Shown here piece after piece: positions 20,446 through 35,400 of a stretch of 64,000 nt of DNA. Under the pieces are notes generated by a model that ran no database searches, was not told the origin of the DNA, and saw only the letters and a list, made by a program, of their open reading frames with translations. The DNA is taken from positions 82,099,309-82,163,308 of the forward strand of contig JAZBQD010000015.1 of the NCBI GenBank assembly GCA_036583965.1. The letters run 5' to 3'. Made by a program: the position numbers and the translations under genes. Position 1 is the stretch's first letter. The number at the start of each line of letters is the position of its first letter. Source of the stretch: Prunella strophiata. Lineage: Eukaryota > Chordata > Aves > Passeriformes > Prunellidae.

Positions 20446-23400
20446 GTTTTCCAAACACTGCTTGGCATAATCATTTCATTGTCATTCAAGTGTTGAGTGT
20501 TGCTGAAGAACTAGCATATGCATTCAAGAGGATTCACCTAATCTGATACTCACTGATTTTTAACCCTCTAACATAAAATGGTTTAGGGGCCAACTACTGT
20601 GATGCCTAAGATTGCCAAGTCACAAATTTAGCAAGAGTGGTTATCACACTAGGAAGCATTAAGTGCAATGTGATTTATGTGGCCTGCCCTAAGCAAGCTA
20701 CAGAATTCATTACCTTAAAAAGCAACTCTAAAAATAAAGCAAACTGCTCAGGTTTTGACATAACATATTGCTGTGGATGTGAGCACTTCCAAAACTTTCA
20801 AAGGAGGAGAAGTGCAATGGAAGATACCCAACCTTTCAAGAAAAATATCCTCATCAAATTCTTCTGCTTCTTTCACTGAAACCCTCATAGAAGACAATAT
20901 AACCTTAAATAACAAATAATTTCATCATGCAACTAACTGTTCTCAGGACAGCAAATAGGTCTTTCAGCTAATCTACACTTCTTGGTTGAGAAGGAATTTT
21001 CAGCTGAACTACATTGCAGAGGAAAAGTAACTTTTAGGACAAACTTCAGTACAACCACTGTTTCAGTAGAGCAGCTGGTACAAAAAAAGGGAGAAGAAAG
21101 AGGAATTAGAGAGGCTATCACATCTTGAGAACACTGCATTTCAGAAACTGCATCTGTTACTCACCTGCTCGATCATACAGGATGTGAGATCGCTGGAGCC
21201 CCTCCTTTATATGCTCTTCTGTTATCAGAATGCCATCTGCAGCACCACCTTTGGCAGTGGTGTTCAAAGGAGTGGTCCTTCCCACTGCTACTCTGGCCTG
21301 AACTGCCAGCTGGAGTCCATTCAGCCCAGTCCTGGCATCCCCATCGCAAAGATAGGCAAGTGTGTTCAGAGCGTTCTCCTCTATGTACACGGGGAATCCT
21401 GCAACAGAACAACCACACACCCTCAGCCCCCACCACACTCCTCTCCCTGACAGCTGTGCTGGAGATGACCTTTCTTTACAAAGTTTCTTGATACACAGCT
21501 GGGTTTAAGATTTGTCTTAACTCGTCCTTCAGAACCAGGGGCCCACCCTCTTCCTCCTGCTCCAATGCCTGCTAAATACAATTGCACATAAAAATGTAGG
21601 GCAATAGCTCTCATCTATTTAACCCCCTTATTTTTCCTCATCTCATCAAATTCAACAAAAACTAGGGTTAGGTTTTCACCACAGCCCAATTCTGATACAG
21701 CCACCTGAACTTGACAAGGTTTTACTCCATCAGCATTTCACTGCTAACACTTCAAATTCCTTGGTAGAAGAACACTGAAAAGGCAGCAAGCTATCCAAAT
21801 GCAGATGAGAGAATATAGTGAGTTATAAAGTCATTAGCATAATGTTTTGAACTACTAACAACAGCAAGAGGTGCTATCAGTTGTTCTTTAGAAAACAACA
21901 ACTGGAAATATTGTTTACAATGTAAAACACATGCATCCTACTTTTTATTGGTATTACAACTTAGTCACTGGGGTACAAAAAAAAATCTTACTAGAAAGAA
22001 GCTGCATCTCAATACATGTCCATCACTCTTCTTGCCATCTACTGCTCTAAGTGTGCCAGAACTATACAAACCTGAAAAAGGCCAAATTCCAGTGAAATCA
22101 CAATCTAGATGAACAAGTCACTGAGATTAGCTCAGTTGACTGGAGCATGGTGTTGATAACATCAAGGGCTTGATCCCTGTATGGGCCATTCACTTAAGAG
22201 TTGAACTTGATGATCCTTGTGGGTCCCTTCAGCTCAGAATATTCAGTGGTTCTATGAAGATGGGAAGAGCTGAGAAATGCAGCAGCAGGATCTCCTGAGA
22301 TCTTCTAGTGAGTCCATGAAAAATCTGTGAGAACAACAAAGTCCTCAAGTTTTGTCTCTAGGTTTTCACCTGCTAGGCTGCAGTCCTCACTGTTTGGACA
22401 CATCCAAACCAGTTCACCTCTGCATGTTTCACAGGCACCCTGTTGAGGATTTAACCCTCAAACCTCAGTTATGTAGACAAGGTAACATCTAAGGTGTTGC
22501 CAGGTAGAGGGTGTAACTGATCTGATTTGGAGACAGCAGCTAATGGAATGCAAACATGACATTAATGGCCCTTACTGAGCCTCTTCTAGTAGCTGCACTG
22601 TAAATCAAGAGTGACAGGTATCAGTAAGGATTAGCACATAGAGCTTGGTGTGAGAGGCCATTTCTTATGAAGCTCTTGTGTGTCAAATAATTAAGGATTC
22701 ACAACAGCCCTGCACTTAATTTACCAAAAGATGTGTTACTATTACTCCCAGTGGTGTAGAAAAGGCAGCGTCAGGGCTCCCAGACAGACGTGTCCACTGA
22801 TTTTCATTATTTGCCTTCTCTTCCTCCTTGCAAACCCACTTTGCACTTGTCACACAAAAGAAAAAGACTGTAGGTTCTGGAACAATTTTAGCAGTTAATG
22901 TTTGAGTCCTCTCATGGCCACACATAAAAAGAGCTGCAATCTTAATCAACCACTGCAAGTGAAAGCTGACAAATGGCTTCTAATGTCACTGATACCACAA
23001 CTGCAGGAAGTGACTGCAAGTAAAGGAGAAGCATTGAGAGCACTAAAAGGCAGGTACTACCTTGGAAGAAGCTAAGCACAGTCTTTCTCAAAAAAAAAGC
23101 TGAGGCTTCAGAGCACTTTTGCAATTTACCTGCTAATTTAAAGCTGAGTTGTATTCCTGTCTCTTGTTTCACTATAGGACTCTAACTGCCCTGTTGATTC
23201 AACACAAGCAATTTATATTACAGAAAGTGAAACAAATATTCACAAGAAAGTATGAAAAATCTGATTACAAGCAATGGCCTTGTCCATTTCCATGGTGAAA
23301 TTTCAGTTGTAACCTAAGGGTAATGGCAGTTCTAATCCAAATATTACATTATGTATTGGCTGATCCAGTGTCATGCCTACAATAGTATGACATGCTGACA

Positions 23401-26400
23401 AGATGTGATAAAGAACAAGAATAAATGGAGAAAACTTCCACATACAAGCTGTTTGCACAGCACATTGATGAGAATCACTGATTGGAAATAACACAATGCT
23501 TTTCTGTTGTGTAATCTCAGCTCCATACACACTTGGTACTTCAAAATAATAAAATGTTACACTCAGAATAACTGAACTGAGATTTTTTTTTCTGAGCAAT
23601 TAAGACCTTAAATTCAATTTTCTGATTATTTAACTTCACTAAGCAGGATTCTAATTTCAAAATCAGGATGGCAATTATTTCAATACCTTGACTTCCAAAA
23701 ACCACTTGTCGTGCTTTACATTTTTAAGGCCATCCTGTCTTCAGAAGCTCAAGTGCCCTACTCCCTCCAGTTTATCCAACTTCTGCATCCATCAGAACCA
23801 CAAGGCAGAATAACTCCCATGATTTCTGACTTCTTTCCAAGCTCCTGATATGCTTGCAGATGGGCAATTCCATATTTTATTCAACTTCCAAAATTAACAC
23901 CGAACACCCACTGGATGCCAATGGTCAATGTTGGTACCTTGTAACCAATGATACTTGGAGACCAAAACATAAACAAGCCAAAAGGGACGTGCTGGGATCC
24001 ATCACTCACTGGGCTGAAGGTGATATACTAGCTCAAGGAATGGAAAACTACCACTACAGGATAATAAATCCTTCTTCCAGTTCCTCTTTATCACCATACC
24101 CTTGAGAGAGTTTGTGCCAAGAACCAACGTGAAATGTATGATGAACAACCCATTAACCCACTCAGCATTTGAGCCAATGAGAAAAGAGCATAAGCAGTAT
24201 CAAGGAGTAAATATAAGGAAGCCCAAGCAAGGAAAACCTGTGTGATCAAAGATTTAAAAAATTACTGAGCAAAAACATGAGATAAAGCACCCACTGCTTC
24301 TTTCCCATATAAATCAGTATTTTCTTACTTTCTCAGCTGCAATTATTCTCACTATGTTCACTCCTTGGCAGATTGTAACACTTTTACAGACAAACACAGT
24401 TTTTCAACTGAACTACTGCAGTGTGATACACACTGCTCACTGCCTTACAGCATGGTCTCCCAGTATTGCCTCTCACCTCAGCAACTCATTTCCTGCAAAG
24501 AAATTAAATGAATATTCCAATTAAGGAATAATTTTCAAGAAGTATTGGACACTGAAGATCCAAAGAATTCCACCTTCAGTGTTGTGATTTACAAACCAGT
24601 TAATTCAAAACACGCCAGAACTTGTAATACAGCCAATAACAAGCTGAAGTGCATGATGTCTGGGCTTGCCAACAGGAACCTGGGGTTCCTTCCATTTCCC
24701 TCAGCTGTGTGCCTTCTGTGCTATCTAGCTTCAAACTCATTAATCAACCATCCAGTTTACTGTCTAATTTCAATTAGAGATACCATTCTGAGGGCAGCAC
24801 TTGAATGACAAAAATAAAAAGCCAAGAGAAGAATTTGCTTTCTTCCACCACTGACACAGTACAAGTGTAATGTATCAGTGCACACCTGAAACAGCTGGTG
24901 CAGTTACTGACACAGCATAAACTGCAGAAAGCACAAGCAGTTGCAGCAATAAAAAACATCTTTAACATTGACTTCCTACTTTTCTTCATCATGTATGAAG
25001 TATGTTTATTCCTTTCTCGTTTCTCCATCTTCAGTATACTGAAGACTATACTTCAGTAAAGAAGACTTTACAGGCACAGTATGATGGCAGTAATGCTGAT
25101 GAAAATATAACAAAAAGCACATATTATCCTAAATAAATCCAGTAATTAACATAAAAACTCTCAAAGAACCTTTGTGAGCCATAAGGAAAAAACAGAAAGG
25201 TATCCAAGAAGTAAAACCCACTGCTAGTTGCTCCAGCTTTAGAGCAAGAAAAGGCCACGGCTGAATGAAAGAGAATCCAGGTGATCTAACCTTATCAGGA
25301 ACCTGCACCAATGGTGGAAGCGAGGTAAGAAAAATCTACAAAAGAAAATCCAAGGAAACAGTTTTGGGGAGAGCACACTTTCCTTGTGGAGTGCAGATGA
25401 TGAAATCTATTGAATCACTCAGGATGGCTGCATTCTTGCCAAGCACAGAAAATGCCTGTAATGACTAAGGAAAATTCACCCTCACCTTATTCCTCAAGGT
25501 AATAGGAGAGACCACAAAGAATCATCCTCTCCTTTAAAATCTCTTTTAGGTAAGCCATCCTGTCAAACAATTGAGGTGATACTAAAGCCATCTGATTAAC
25601 TGAGGCCAAGCAGCACATGCAGTACTTAATACTACACTGCTGTGGCTTGGAAAGGGAGGCTCACATGGGAAATGAAACCCAAAATTCAATGTACACATCT
25701 CTTGTGCCTTCCTGCTAGATCTCTGCAGTATTTTCAAAGTGGGTACACACCAGCGTTTGGGGACATGCTGCCTTACAGCTCCTTTTCTCTCTCTGGTATA
25801 AAGGTGAGCACCGTTAGCAACCAAATCAATTGTAATTGGTGATTTCCATACAACATGAACAGTTACCTGCCTGCATTTAATGACAGTCCTGTTCCACAGA
25901 GGCAAGGGAGTAAAAAGCTGAGACAGCTGCTCCTGCAGAGCAGTGGAGAGGAAATGAAGAAGCAGAAATGGTATGGACACTGAAGCAAGAAGCAGGAATC
26001 AGTGAGGAATCCAAACCAGAACCACAGAAGGGTGGATAGCTTATAAAAATCTAAACTTATCAGCAACAGAATCTAGGAACTGTGGCCCAGCACCAGATTG
26101 CATAATGAAAGATAAGAAAGACCTGAGACACAACTGCAACAAAACCTCCTCAATTCAAACTCCCATTTTTATTTTTAAAGGCTTGGCTCCCATGACTGCC
26201 TTTGGAGTGTGGCCCTCTCTCCCCATGGAGAGATTTCTGAAACTGTGTTAGTCTGACTGTCTGCCTGCCAGACTTCTTTCAATTTGATGAAGCACCGCGC
26301 TGTTTAAATCATCCATAGCTATCGGAAGGTTACAGACATGGAGAGTCCAGCGAAACCCAAACCCAAACAACTGCAGCTGAAACTATGCCTTGTACTTTAA

Positions 26401-29400
26401 TCCTGTACAGAGAGGAAAGTCTCTGAACCCCAGTCAGGGTGTAGCCACAACCACAGCTGTGCCATTACATTAATGCTGACATGCAGTACTGCCTTCTCTT
26501 CTAAAATTCACATTACTACAACACATAAAAGTTACAAATGAGTAAAGCATGAGGCAGGGTAACCTAAAAATAAAAAAGGAATACCTTTCCTTACCTGTCC
26601 TGACCTCAGCAGTTCAGGTTGGCAATTCTTTGTGCTCACATTCTGTGACAAAGTTCAAGTGGCTTCCCTCTCATTTATTTCTTACAGTCAATCAATCACC
26701 ACCATGCCAATGCACTGTAAATTACTAGGAGTGCAGCCAAGAACCAACACTGAAGAAAGTGTAATAGTTTGCACGTGAGTACCACAGTACCTTGCATTAC
26801 TGTTATTTGCCAGCCTCCTGTTTCAGAAGGCAGATAACATCTCTTGTAGACAAATCTGCATGTTGTTTTTTTCCAAAACTTTCTCAAGTGTTTAATATGA
26901 ATTTATCTGTCTGGACATCAAGGAGCAGAGAAAAACAAAGTCTCTCTTAAAACAATCTATTAACGACTCACAGCAACAGTCTCCCTCTTGTCACTGGATA
27001 TCCTAAAACACAGTGCAGGACTTATCCTGCAACTAAAGAACAGAAGCAGCATCATCCTCCCTGATCTTATTAAAAACAAATTCTCAGAAAACAACAAACT
27101 TCTGGCAGGCACTTCCAAATTAAGAGGGGATAGCCCATCCAGCACTTAACGGTAACATGATGCTTTTACAACCAGTAGCAAGAAGTAACACACATTAGGA
27201 CATGACAAAGACCCAGATACAGGCTTCCACAGCAAATCCTCAGCAGCAGAACAGATTTAAATATCCTGAGAGGGTGAGTCAGGAGTTATGGATCCAAGTA
27301 TAAAATTCTCTCCTAATCCAGACGGTGAGATTATGTTTTGGATGGAGAGAGCCAATGCTTTGAATTCTCTCTCTCCTGTCACCCCCGCCCCCGCCATATG
27401 CTGCCACTTCTTTTCTTTACTATCAGAAGTGGCTAGGGTTTCTCTTCCCACCCCCCAACTGCTTCATTCTCTCCCTGGCAGGCAGTCAGCTCCTCGGGCT
27501 GCGCACGTTAACACCCTGCAGCCCATAAAGTACTCACTCCGAGCTCTTGCTGCTGCTGCCAGTCGCAGGGGTGCTGTGCTGGTCGCCCTGGCCCAAGACC
27601 CGGAGCCCTAAGAACCTGACAGCCCTCATCAGAATTCCCTCCATCGCTTCAGCCGACAGCTTCTCCAGGACGATCACCCGGCACCGGCTCAGGAGAGCGG
27701 CGTTGACTTGGAAGGAAGGGTTTTCTGTGGTCGCTCCTATCAGGGTCACCGTCCCACACTCGACGTGAGGAAGGAAAGTGTCCTGAGCATGGGAGGGAAG
27801 CAGAAGAAGTTGATCTCGATCAATGACAACCTGAAACATCCCATGTGAGTAGGCTACTTTTTTTTTTGCATCTTGTGAGACTTTGGGTTCCCTGCTGATA
27901 TGACAAATAACCACACTGACAAGGCAGTTAATCTGCACAGATATGGAAATTATTTAATTTCATGCACCCAACACCTTAATAATAAATGACTGCACTGAGA
28001 ATGACCCTACCAGCTGAAAATAAATAGGGTAAAGAAATCTGCAAATTTTGGGTTTGTGTGAATATGGTTTATTGCATGGCAACACAAGAAATCATGAAAT
28101 TGCCTTATCAAATATAATGAACACTGAAGCTACTCCTAAGTTTTGAATCAAGCTTTAGGGCAAAAATTCCCTGCCTAATTCTGTAGTCAGAAAACTACAG
28201 GAAGATTACAGAACAGTTCAATTTAAAAACTGCAACCTGTAGTACAGAGTTCAAGCTTTCCATGGCACAACTGAAAAAAACCTTATACTTAGGAAAGGAA
28301 AAAAGAAAAAAAAGCCCAAGTCATGGCTGCAGTGTTATCCTGAAGTACCGTGCCATGACTTATTTTTTCTCACATAGAAGAGAGGACAACATTAAAATAC
28401 CCACTTTGGCACATTCACATTCCAGACCTTTGTAAAGGTAATACAGAATGCTACCTCCCAGATGGAGGCTGAAATGAAGATGTGTGCAGCTAACATTATT
28501 AACATGACTTTGCAAAAATAAAATTTCATAAAAATATCATATAAAGACTGACACATAAGTCAACTGTAAGTATAACTTAGCCTTTTATTTAAATCCTTGA
28601 ATCACAGTAATTAAACGTTGGTTGGAAGTTAGCTAAGGAATTTAAGTAATAACATTGAAATCAAAAGCCCAGAGGAAGGCATCACCTTAAGGCAAAGTGG
28701 GAGGTTTTAAAGAAGTGCTGACAAAGGCTCTTTTAGAAAAGCAGCATAGTACAATACCTGCTGAGATTTATTGAAACGATGGATCTCATCAATAAAGAGG
28801 ATAGTTTTTCTCTTGAAGAGTCTTTTTTCATTCTGAGCTTGGCTGATGACATCTCGAACATCATTTGTCTTGGCACTTGTGGCTGACAGTGTCACAAACC
28901 TCATGCCATTCTTTTTGCTGCTGTTGGCTATGATGTGTGCCAGTGTCGTCTGAAACAGTAATAGGAGAAAGCTTTGTAAAAACTATTTCAGACGCAGAAA
29001 GTACCAATTTAAAGGAAATATGTAAAAAACAAAGCTATATATTTTGGACATAGGGACAGTGTTGACAGTTTACAGAGTTAAGGCATTTTAGCTCACGTTA
29101 TTCTAGTGCACAGAAGACTTAAAAACTTCCTGCTAGAGGTAGCTGCCAATTCCTCTGCTGCATTTCCAATGCCTGCACTTTTACGTACCCGACCCAGTGA
29201 GCCTCAGTACAGAAAAGGACAGCACTGACAGCTGTCTCCTTTGTCACAGAAGAACTCTCTGCCAAATACATTTCTGTCACAGAAGACGGGGCTGACTGAA
29301 ATTCCCTGTGCAGTTATTTTGTGGAGCATGTTAATGGATAAAGAGCTGGACTACCCCAAGACACCTGCCTAAGAGTTTACAGTGCAACTGCATGTGAGAA

Positions 29401-32400
29401 ATAAAAAGCTACAATGTTATTAACTAAACCCTTTTGTATTTCAAATACACATAAAAAGGAAATTGATCAGACTGCAGTTTCTAAAAAAGCATGAGAACAT
29501 TAGTATTAAAAATTTACATGTGTCCTTAAGAAAATGTAACTCTTAAATCTAAATAGTCAACAGTAATCAAATGCTGGCCCAGGGAAGCAAAAGACAGCTG
29601 ATGGAACAAACTGGCTGTTTTTAGTAAGCAGCTATGTTGTTTTTCAGTCCTTATGAACAACATCTTCAAATCCACATTTATTTATAATTTCACTTAGCCT
29701 ACCAAGGCGCAGAAGCAACCTCCACCTACCTCCCAGGTAGATTTACTACACCTGAACATATCACAGACATGATTTTGAGACTTTCCTTCACAACCCTTAG
29801 TAAACACAAGTGTATGCTCCAAAGAGAATGTATCTCCATTTGAAAGTACTGCTAGAGAAAACAGGGGATTCTTCCATCAAGCTCACTGTTCTATTAGAGA
29901 AGGATCTGAAGGAGAGGCTCAGCAGATGAGGACTTGGACAGGTGCCAACAAAACCACCTCAGAAGATATTCTAAGTGCTGAGGTTAAAGCAGCAGGTGGT
30001 GTCAACCTGATCCTCTCGCAGGGAGGCTGCAGAAACAAGCACCTACCACTTGGCTACCAACAGTGTTGCAGTACCCTGCTCTGTCCATTTAATGGATCTC
30101 CTAGTCCCTGAAACTGCAACCAGCCCAAGTTAGAAAATGGGAGGCTAAGGAGAAGGATATACTGTTATTTATTCTTGCTTTAGTTTTAGTAAGGGCTTCC
30201 CGATTGCCTTCAGAAGCGGTGTCATTTCAGATCCCGATACAAGACTCGCATCCCATGTCAGATCCTTCCTCGCTTCCTGGAAGCTCAATCCACCAGCCCA
30301 TCCCCAAGCTGTATCATTGCAGAGGACAAGACTGGAAAGACACTTGGAAAGTGTTAGCAGCAAAGCCTACAGATATTAGAAGGATCTGAGAAAATAAACA
30401 AATAAGCAAATTCCACCCCCACCCGCCCCCAAAACTAAAAGAAAACTATCTTTGAAACTGAGCTACCAAACTGAAACCAATATTCATGTTTCTTTACAAA
30501 AGGGCCTTGATTCAGAATGCAATTTCAGAGGATATACCCATGCCTTAAAATTTTCTGAAAGCACAGAAACACCCAATATATCAAATTTGAGGATGAGAAA
30601 GGAAAAATGTACCTCTTCCTTCTCTAAAAGTGGCAGTGGAGAGAGGACGAAGAAAAAAAATAAAGCAGCTATTCTTCTCATAGCTCCACTTGGACTGGTA
30701 GCTCACATTGTAACCTGGCTGTCACTCAGAGAGTTTTGTTATTTACAAAAAAAAAAGCAGTAAGGACTTTGTTTTAAACACATGCACAGGAGTCCATATT
30801 TCTAGCTCTTATTTATGAAAAAAAAAAAAAAAAATCAAAGATTTGTTTGAAAGTTACCATTAGACCAAGAATCTACTTGAAATCTGCTGCACAGATCTCA
30901 GCCAGCAGATACCTCTCCCCCTCTGCCAACTTGTGGGTCACCAAAGGTTGCAATAAGAATAACATACATTGCTTTTCAAATGCAATGCTTGACAAGGACA
31001 GGCATGTTCACAGCCTCTTCCTTCTGTTCTGCACAATCAATCATTCAGCAAGTCAAACTGCCTATCACACAGATGTAAAACTTTCCCTGGTCCTCTGGAA
31101 GACTTACTTCCTATGAGTTCAGGTTTTTTATGCTGCTTTTTGTCCTACCATCTCAAGCAAAAGTCATTAACAAGCTACAGTTTTCTCCGTCTTTGCTACT
31201 TCAGGTTACAACCTGAAGGAACACATAACCTAGTGGAGAATTTATGTAAGCAAAGTAGCTCAAATATGAAAGCATTAGCACAGAACAACTACAACTCATA
31301 TGCTAGACTCGTAGTTTTCCTCTCAGGCAATGTATTTAAGGGACAAGAAGAAAATTAGAAATTTGATATGGAATAAGGCAGAAGAAAACACACTGATTAT
31401 CCTTCATCATCTAAAACAAATTTTTAAGTTTGATTCTTACCCTGGAAAACAAATCTCTTCAAATAGTGACGCTGATGTTGTAATTTACTGTGAGTATCCC
31501 TGAATCAGAGACAAACACATTTTGTGCGTAACAGGCACAAAAAGGAAATCCAAACAAGTTGATAATGTGCTCCTTTTATTATGCAGGTGTTTCTTATTTA
31601 GTTGGTATTTTTTTTCTCATGGGCAGAAGCAGGGAATATTGTTTCCCACAAAATAAGAATAGGAGTGATCTAGTGATCCTGCTAACTAACTTTTTGCTAG
31701 CTTTACTAAAAATGACACCTTACAAAGCTCACAAGTGTAATATCCTTGTCCCTTCCAGAAACCATTCTTAGTTCTCTTCTACTATGATGCCAAATTATTC
31801 AAACTTGTACCTCTTGTACCGATTATCTCAACTTTTATGCTGAATATTTTGAGACCTTACTGACCTACCTGTTTAGACAAGCTAAAGCAGTGACATCACA
31901 AACACCTGTTCTGAAACAGAAACTTATTCGCCAAGAAACTTCTGAACCATTATTCACCAATGAATAACACGTAACTTCAGCCTGTGGTCATTTATTTCCA
32001 GACCCATTACACAGAGAACAAAACACTTAACCACTGAAACTCTCCTTCACCATCCTGTACCTATTGCTTTGTGTCAGTCCAAATGAGAATATCCTTTCCC
32101 AGAGGCTGAAACCATCTCAGATTAACAACCAACCAACCAAAAAAACCCAAACAAACAATCTCACTCTCAGCAACTATGCTACCCGTTTTTCTAGGCTTTG
32201 ATAAGAGTTATAGATGAAACAAAAGCAACCCACAAAGCATGCTTGGCTCCACACACCGCCCAGTGTCAGAGCAGAAAAGTCAATCAGATTTGCTGTTTGG
32301 TAAGCTGGGTGTTTGTACTAGGAGACAAGAACTTCCTACATATCCAGAAGTTTCCCTGACTGGGCAACACTCTTTAAGTTTGAACTATTTCTCTCTTCTC

Positions 32401-35400
32401 TGCACTGCCACTAGTCAATGCTCCCTCACATTCATGGCTGGAAGAAAACAGTAACAAGCTTGTACAAGTTAAGCCAGTTGATCAACTTCTCTTATTGATG
32501 CTGATGTTCAATGACTACATTACCTGCTCAGAAGTAAGGTGGACTTTTTGATTTTTGCAGCCCTGTACCAGGCCATTAAACTATGCTCATCACATTAGCT
32601 CACCACAGCTCCTTACAGGAATGAAGAGTGGTACTGCCTAGCTTACTTCAGGAAGTGGAATTGGAAAAACCTGGGAAGGGATTAGAACACAGGGTTAGAT
32701 CATATCAAGAATACTGTGAAACCCAAGGTCCTTCCAATATACATGGTTCTCCCAGAAGTCTGGAAGGCTGTAGGCTCTGCCAGGCCACGTTTAGGTGACC
32801 AAAGCAGATCTGGCACAGACTGGCACAAGTGCAGCACAGCATGGATTATTCCTGAGCAGGGATAATCTAGTTGGCATCTAGGTTTCCCCAACAAGTGACT
32901 TTGCTGGTTTGTTCCATAGTGTGAATTATGTTTGTGGCAGAGATGACAAGAGACTGGTAAGCCTAGTGCAAAACACAACAGGCTAGTTACACCCCCAGAC
33001 TTGTAGGGTCTAAGCCACGTTATGAGAGTGCTGAACTAGCACCCTGGTTTTCTTTGCTGCTGTTTGACCATGACTTTGTGGCTATTTTTTGCTCTTCCTT
33101 TATTCTCGCCAGGATTTCCAAATCTTTGTTTACATGGTGTTGCCATCAATGGTCTCCCCTCACCCTCAACCCTCCCTTTGCTGGCAGCAGGGCCATACTG
33201 TGGCTGCCAAGCAATCAGGAAGGCCGTGCTCTGTTTCACTGCCTTGAGGGAGACACCAACAGCATCCTTGGATGCCGCACAGGGCAGCAGTTCTCTGGGA
33301 TGGAGCTCTGTGGATGTTCTCTGTACCACACTGCGTCACAGGAGATAAGCCAGGCCGTGTCTAAAGGAAATTGGCAGCACAGCAGGTGAACATGGCCTGG
33401 GGACACTGTCTATACAGATAAACACAATCAAAAGTAGCAGCAGTTGGCATTTATATAAGGGCAGATGCTATTCTTACCCATCTTGTTTGGTTCCTCAAAC
33501 CCCAAATAGCCCACTGAGATACTACTGGAGGAGTAAGTGTCACTGAACAAGAGACACAGCGTGTGCTTTACAGCACTTCAGAATCCAAGCCCAACCAAGC
33601 ATAAACAGATGCAAGGTCATTGCATAACGTTTGCTGAAATGGAGTTGTATCTCCATTTGCTGTATCCTGATTTGGGTATTTACATTCCAACTGCTTTATG
33701 GATACAATCGTATTTTCTCTTCCAGCATTATCTTCCTAGAGAGCCACCCCAAGTTATTCCTGATTTAAGACTGGCATAAGCAAAACCAAGCACACTGCAT
33801 TACAACACTGCTCCCAGGCAACTGCAAAGACAAACCCATTTTTCAGAGCTGTCCTGGACTTTCAGTTTACACTACTGTAAAAGACATGATGCATTTTCAG
33901 TTTAAAATTTCATGCTAATCAATCGAAAGAACTCATTACTTCAAATGGTTCAAATCAGGCCTCAGGCTGTATGAGTAAGAGAAGACAAAATACACTCAAG
34001 CAATCAAACAGCCCGTTAGATAACCACTTGAATTAGCAAAATAGGAAGCACTAGAGGGAAGGGTGATAAATATCTGGGCACCAAAACAGGTGTTGGAGCT
34101 GCTGCCAGTGTTTCAATGTGTAATTTATTGAATGTGAACAAAGAAAAGAAATAGGAGTTCTATAAATAAAATATAATGTCAGAGAAGATTTGATAGAAAC
34201 TTCAAAGACCACTTACTGGGGATTTTAATGTTTTGCACTCATATCAGGATTGCATACTTTATCTTATTACTAGACTGCAAACATGAACCTCAGAAAATCA
34301 TGCACGAACGCTCTTTGTCTTATCTTCTATAAGGAGCGGGTTCATGCCGCTTGCTACCTATTTTCTTCTTGTTATGCAGCAGCCATAAGAGGTAATGTTT
34401 ACTGTATTTAAATACAGAATGTTCAGGTTTATAAGGCTTAAACTTCATCTGTGGCAGCAAATTTATTCGGTGCTCAAGTTACGCTGTGTCCCCCCACTAA
34501 CTCTTTACTAAAATTGGTGCCCCAATGGCAGACATGCAAAAATCTAAATCCCTGTATTAAGGTGCCATAAATCACAGTACAGCTTACTCACATTACACTC
34601 GGATTTATACAGGCCTTTAAAAATTTGCATAGTCAGTATGAACAAGCTAACTGTTCCTAAGTTAATAACCACGGCATCTCTTTGAAGCACTGTTTCTTCT
34701 GGCCTGAGTCTGGTCAGTTTCTTAAAGGAAGAAAATTGGCTCTTGTGTTCAACAATTCAGAGTGACAAAAGTGCAAACATAAAGTCAAAGTCTTTTCATC
34801 CAGAGCACCTTGGGTTCCTACATAATTAGGACGACAGATTCAAGGTACAAAGATCATGTTCCCTTAAAGTAAGAGGACTCAGTACAGATGGAAACTCAAA
34901 AGAAAAAAGAGGATCACAACAGAAATACCCCAGTCTTGTCTTTCCAATTTTGAGGATGTTTCCTTGAATATTCAAGTGCAGCTGAGGCCAAAATCAACTT
35001 GGGCAGAGCAGTTACACAGTACACGTTTTTACTCCAGTACCTAGCTTTATTGTTCTCATGATAAAAATTCTCCAAAAATACTCTTGACCTACAGTATGAA
35101 ATATTACATTTATAGCACTTTAACAGGCAAGATTATTTTTTTCTTGCTTAGAAAAAGTCTGTTCAACTACAGTCTTTCATAAAGGTACATATTGAAAACA
35201 AATACATAAATTGATTTGAAATTTGGCCCTGATGATTTAGTCCATGTTCAGTTGTTTTTTTTTTTCACTTAGTCCTGCTCTACCCTTTAGAAAAGTATCA
35301 GTTCCCATGGCATTTGGCTGTAGAAATGGAAGAAGACATAGATGGGCTGCAATAACCAGATTCCATGGGTAGCAAGAGCCCGAAGAGGTTTAAGAAATGT

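Larger units (their letters stand above)
16108..21164 (-). other. WRNIP1: WRNIP1 intron 4
   Basis: Five-kilobase AT-rich intron. It holds an A-run near 16434-16453, a locally GC-richer patch at about 17300-17630, an LTR-like fragment near 18685-18835 and an A42 tract at 20401-20442. No exon of another gene is recognised. Confidence 0.65.

Noticed and set aside
22124..22196. Functional tRNA-Ile gene
   Set aside because: The head is mutated in stem and anticodon region and continues directly into a CR1-type tail, so it is a SINE.
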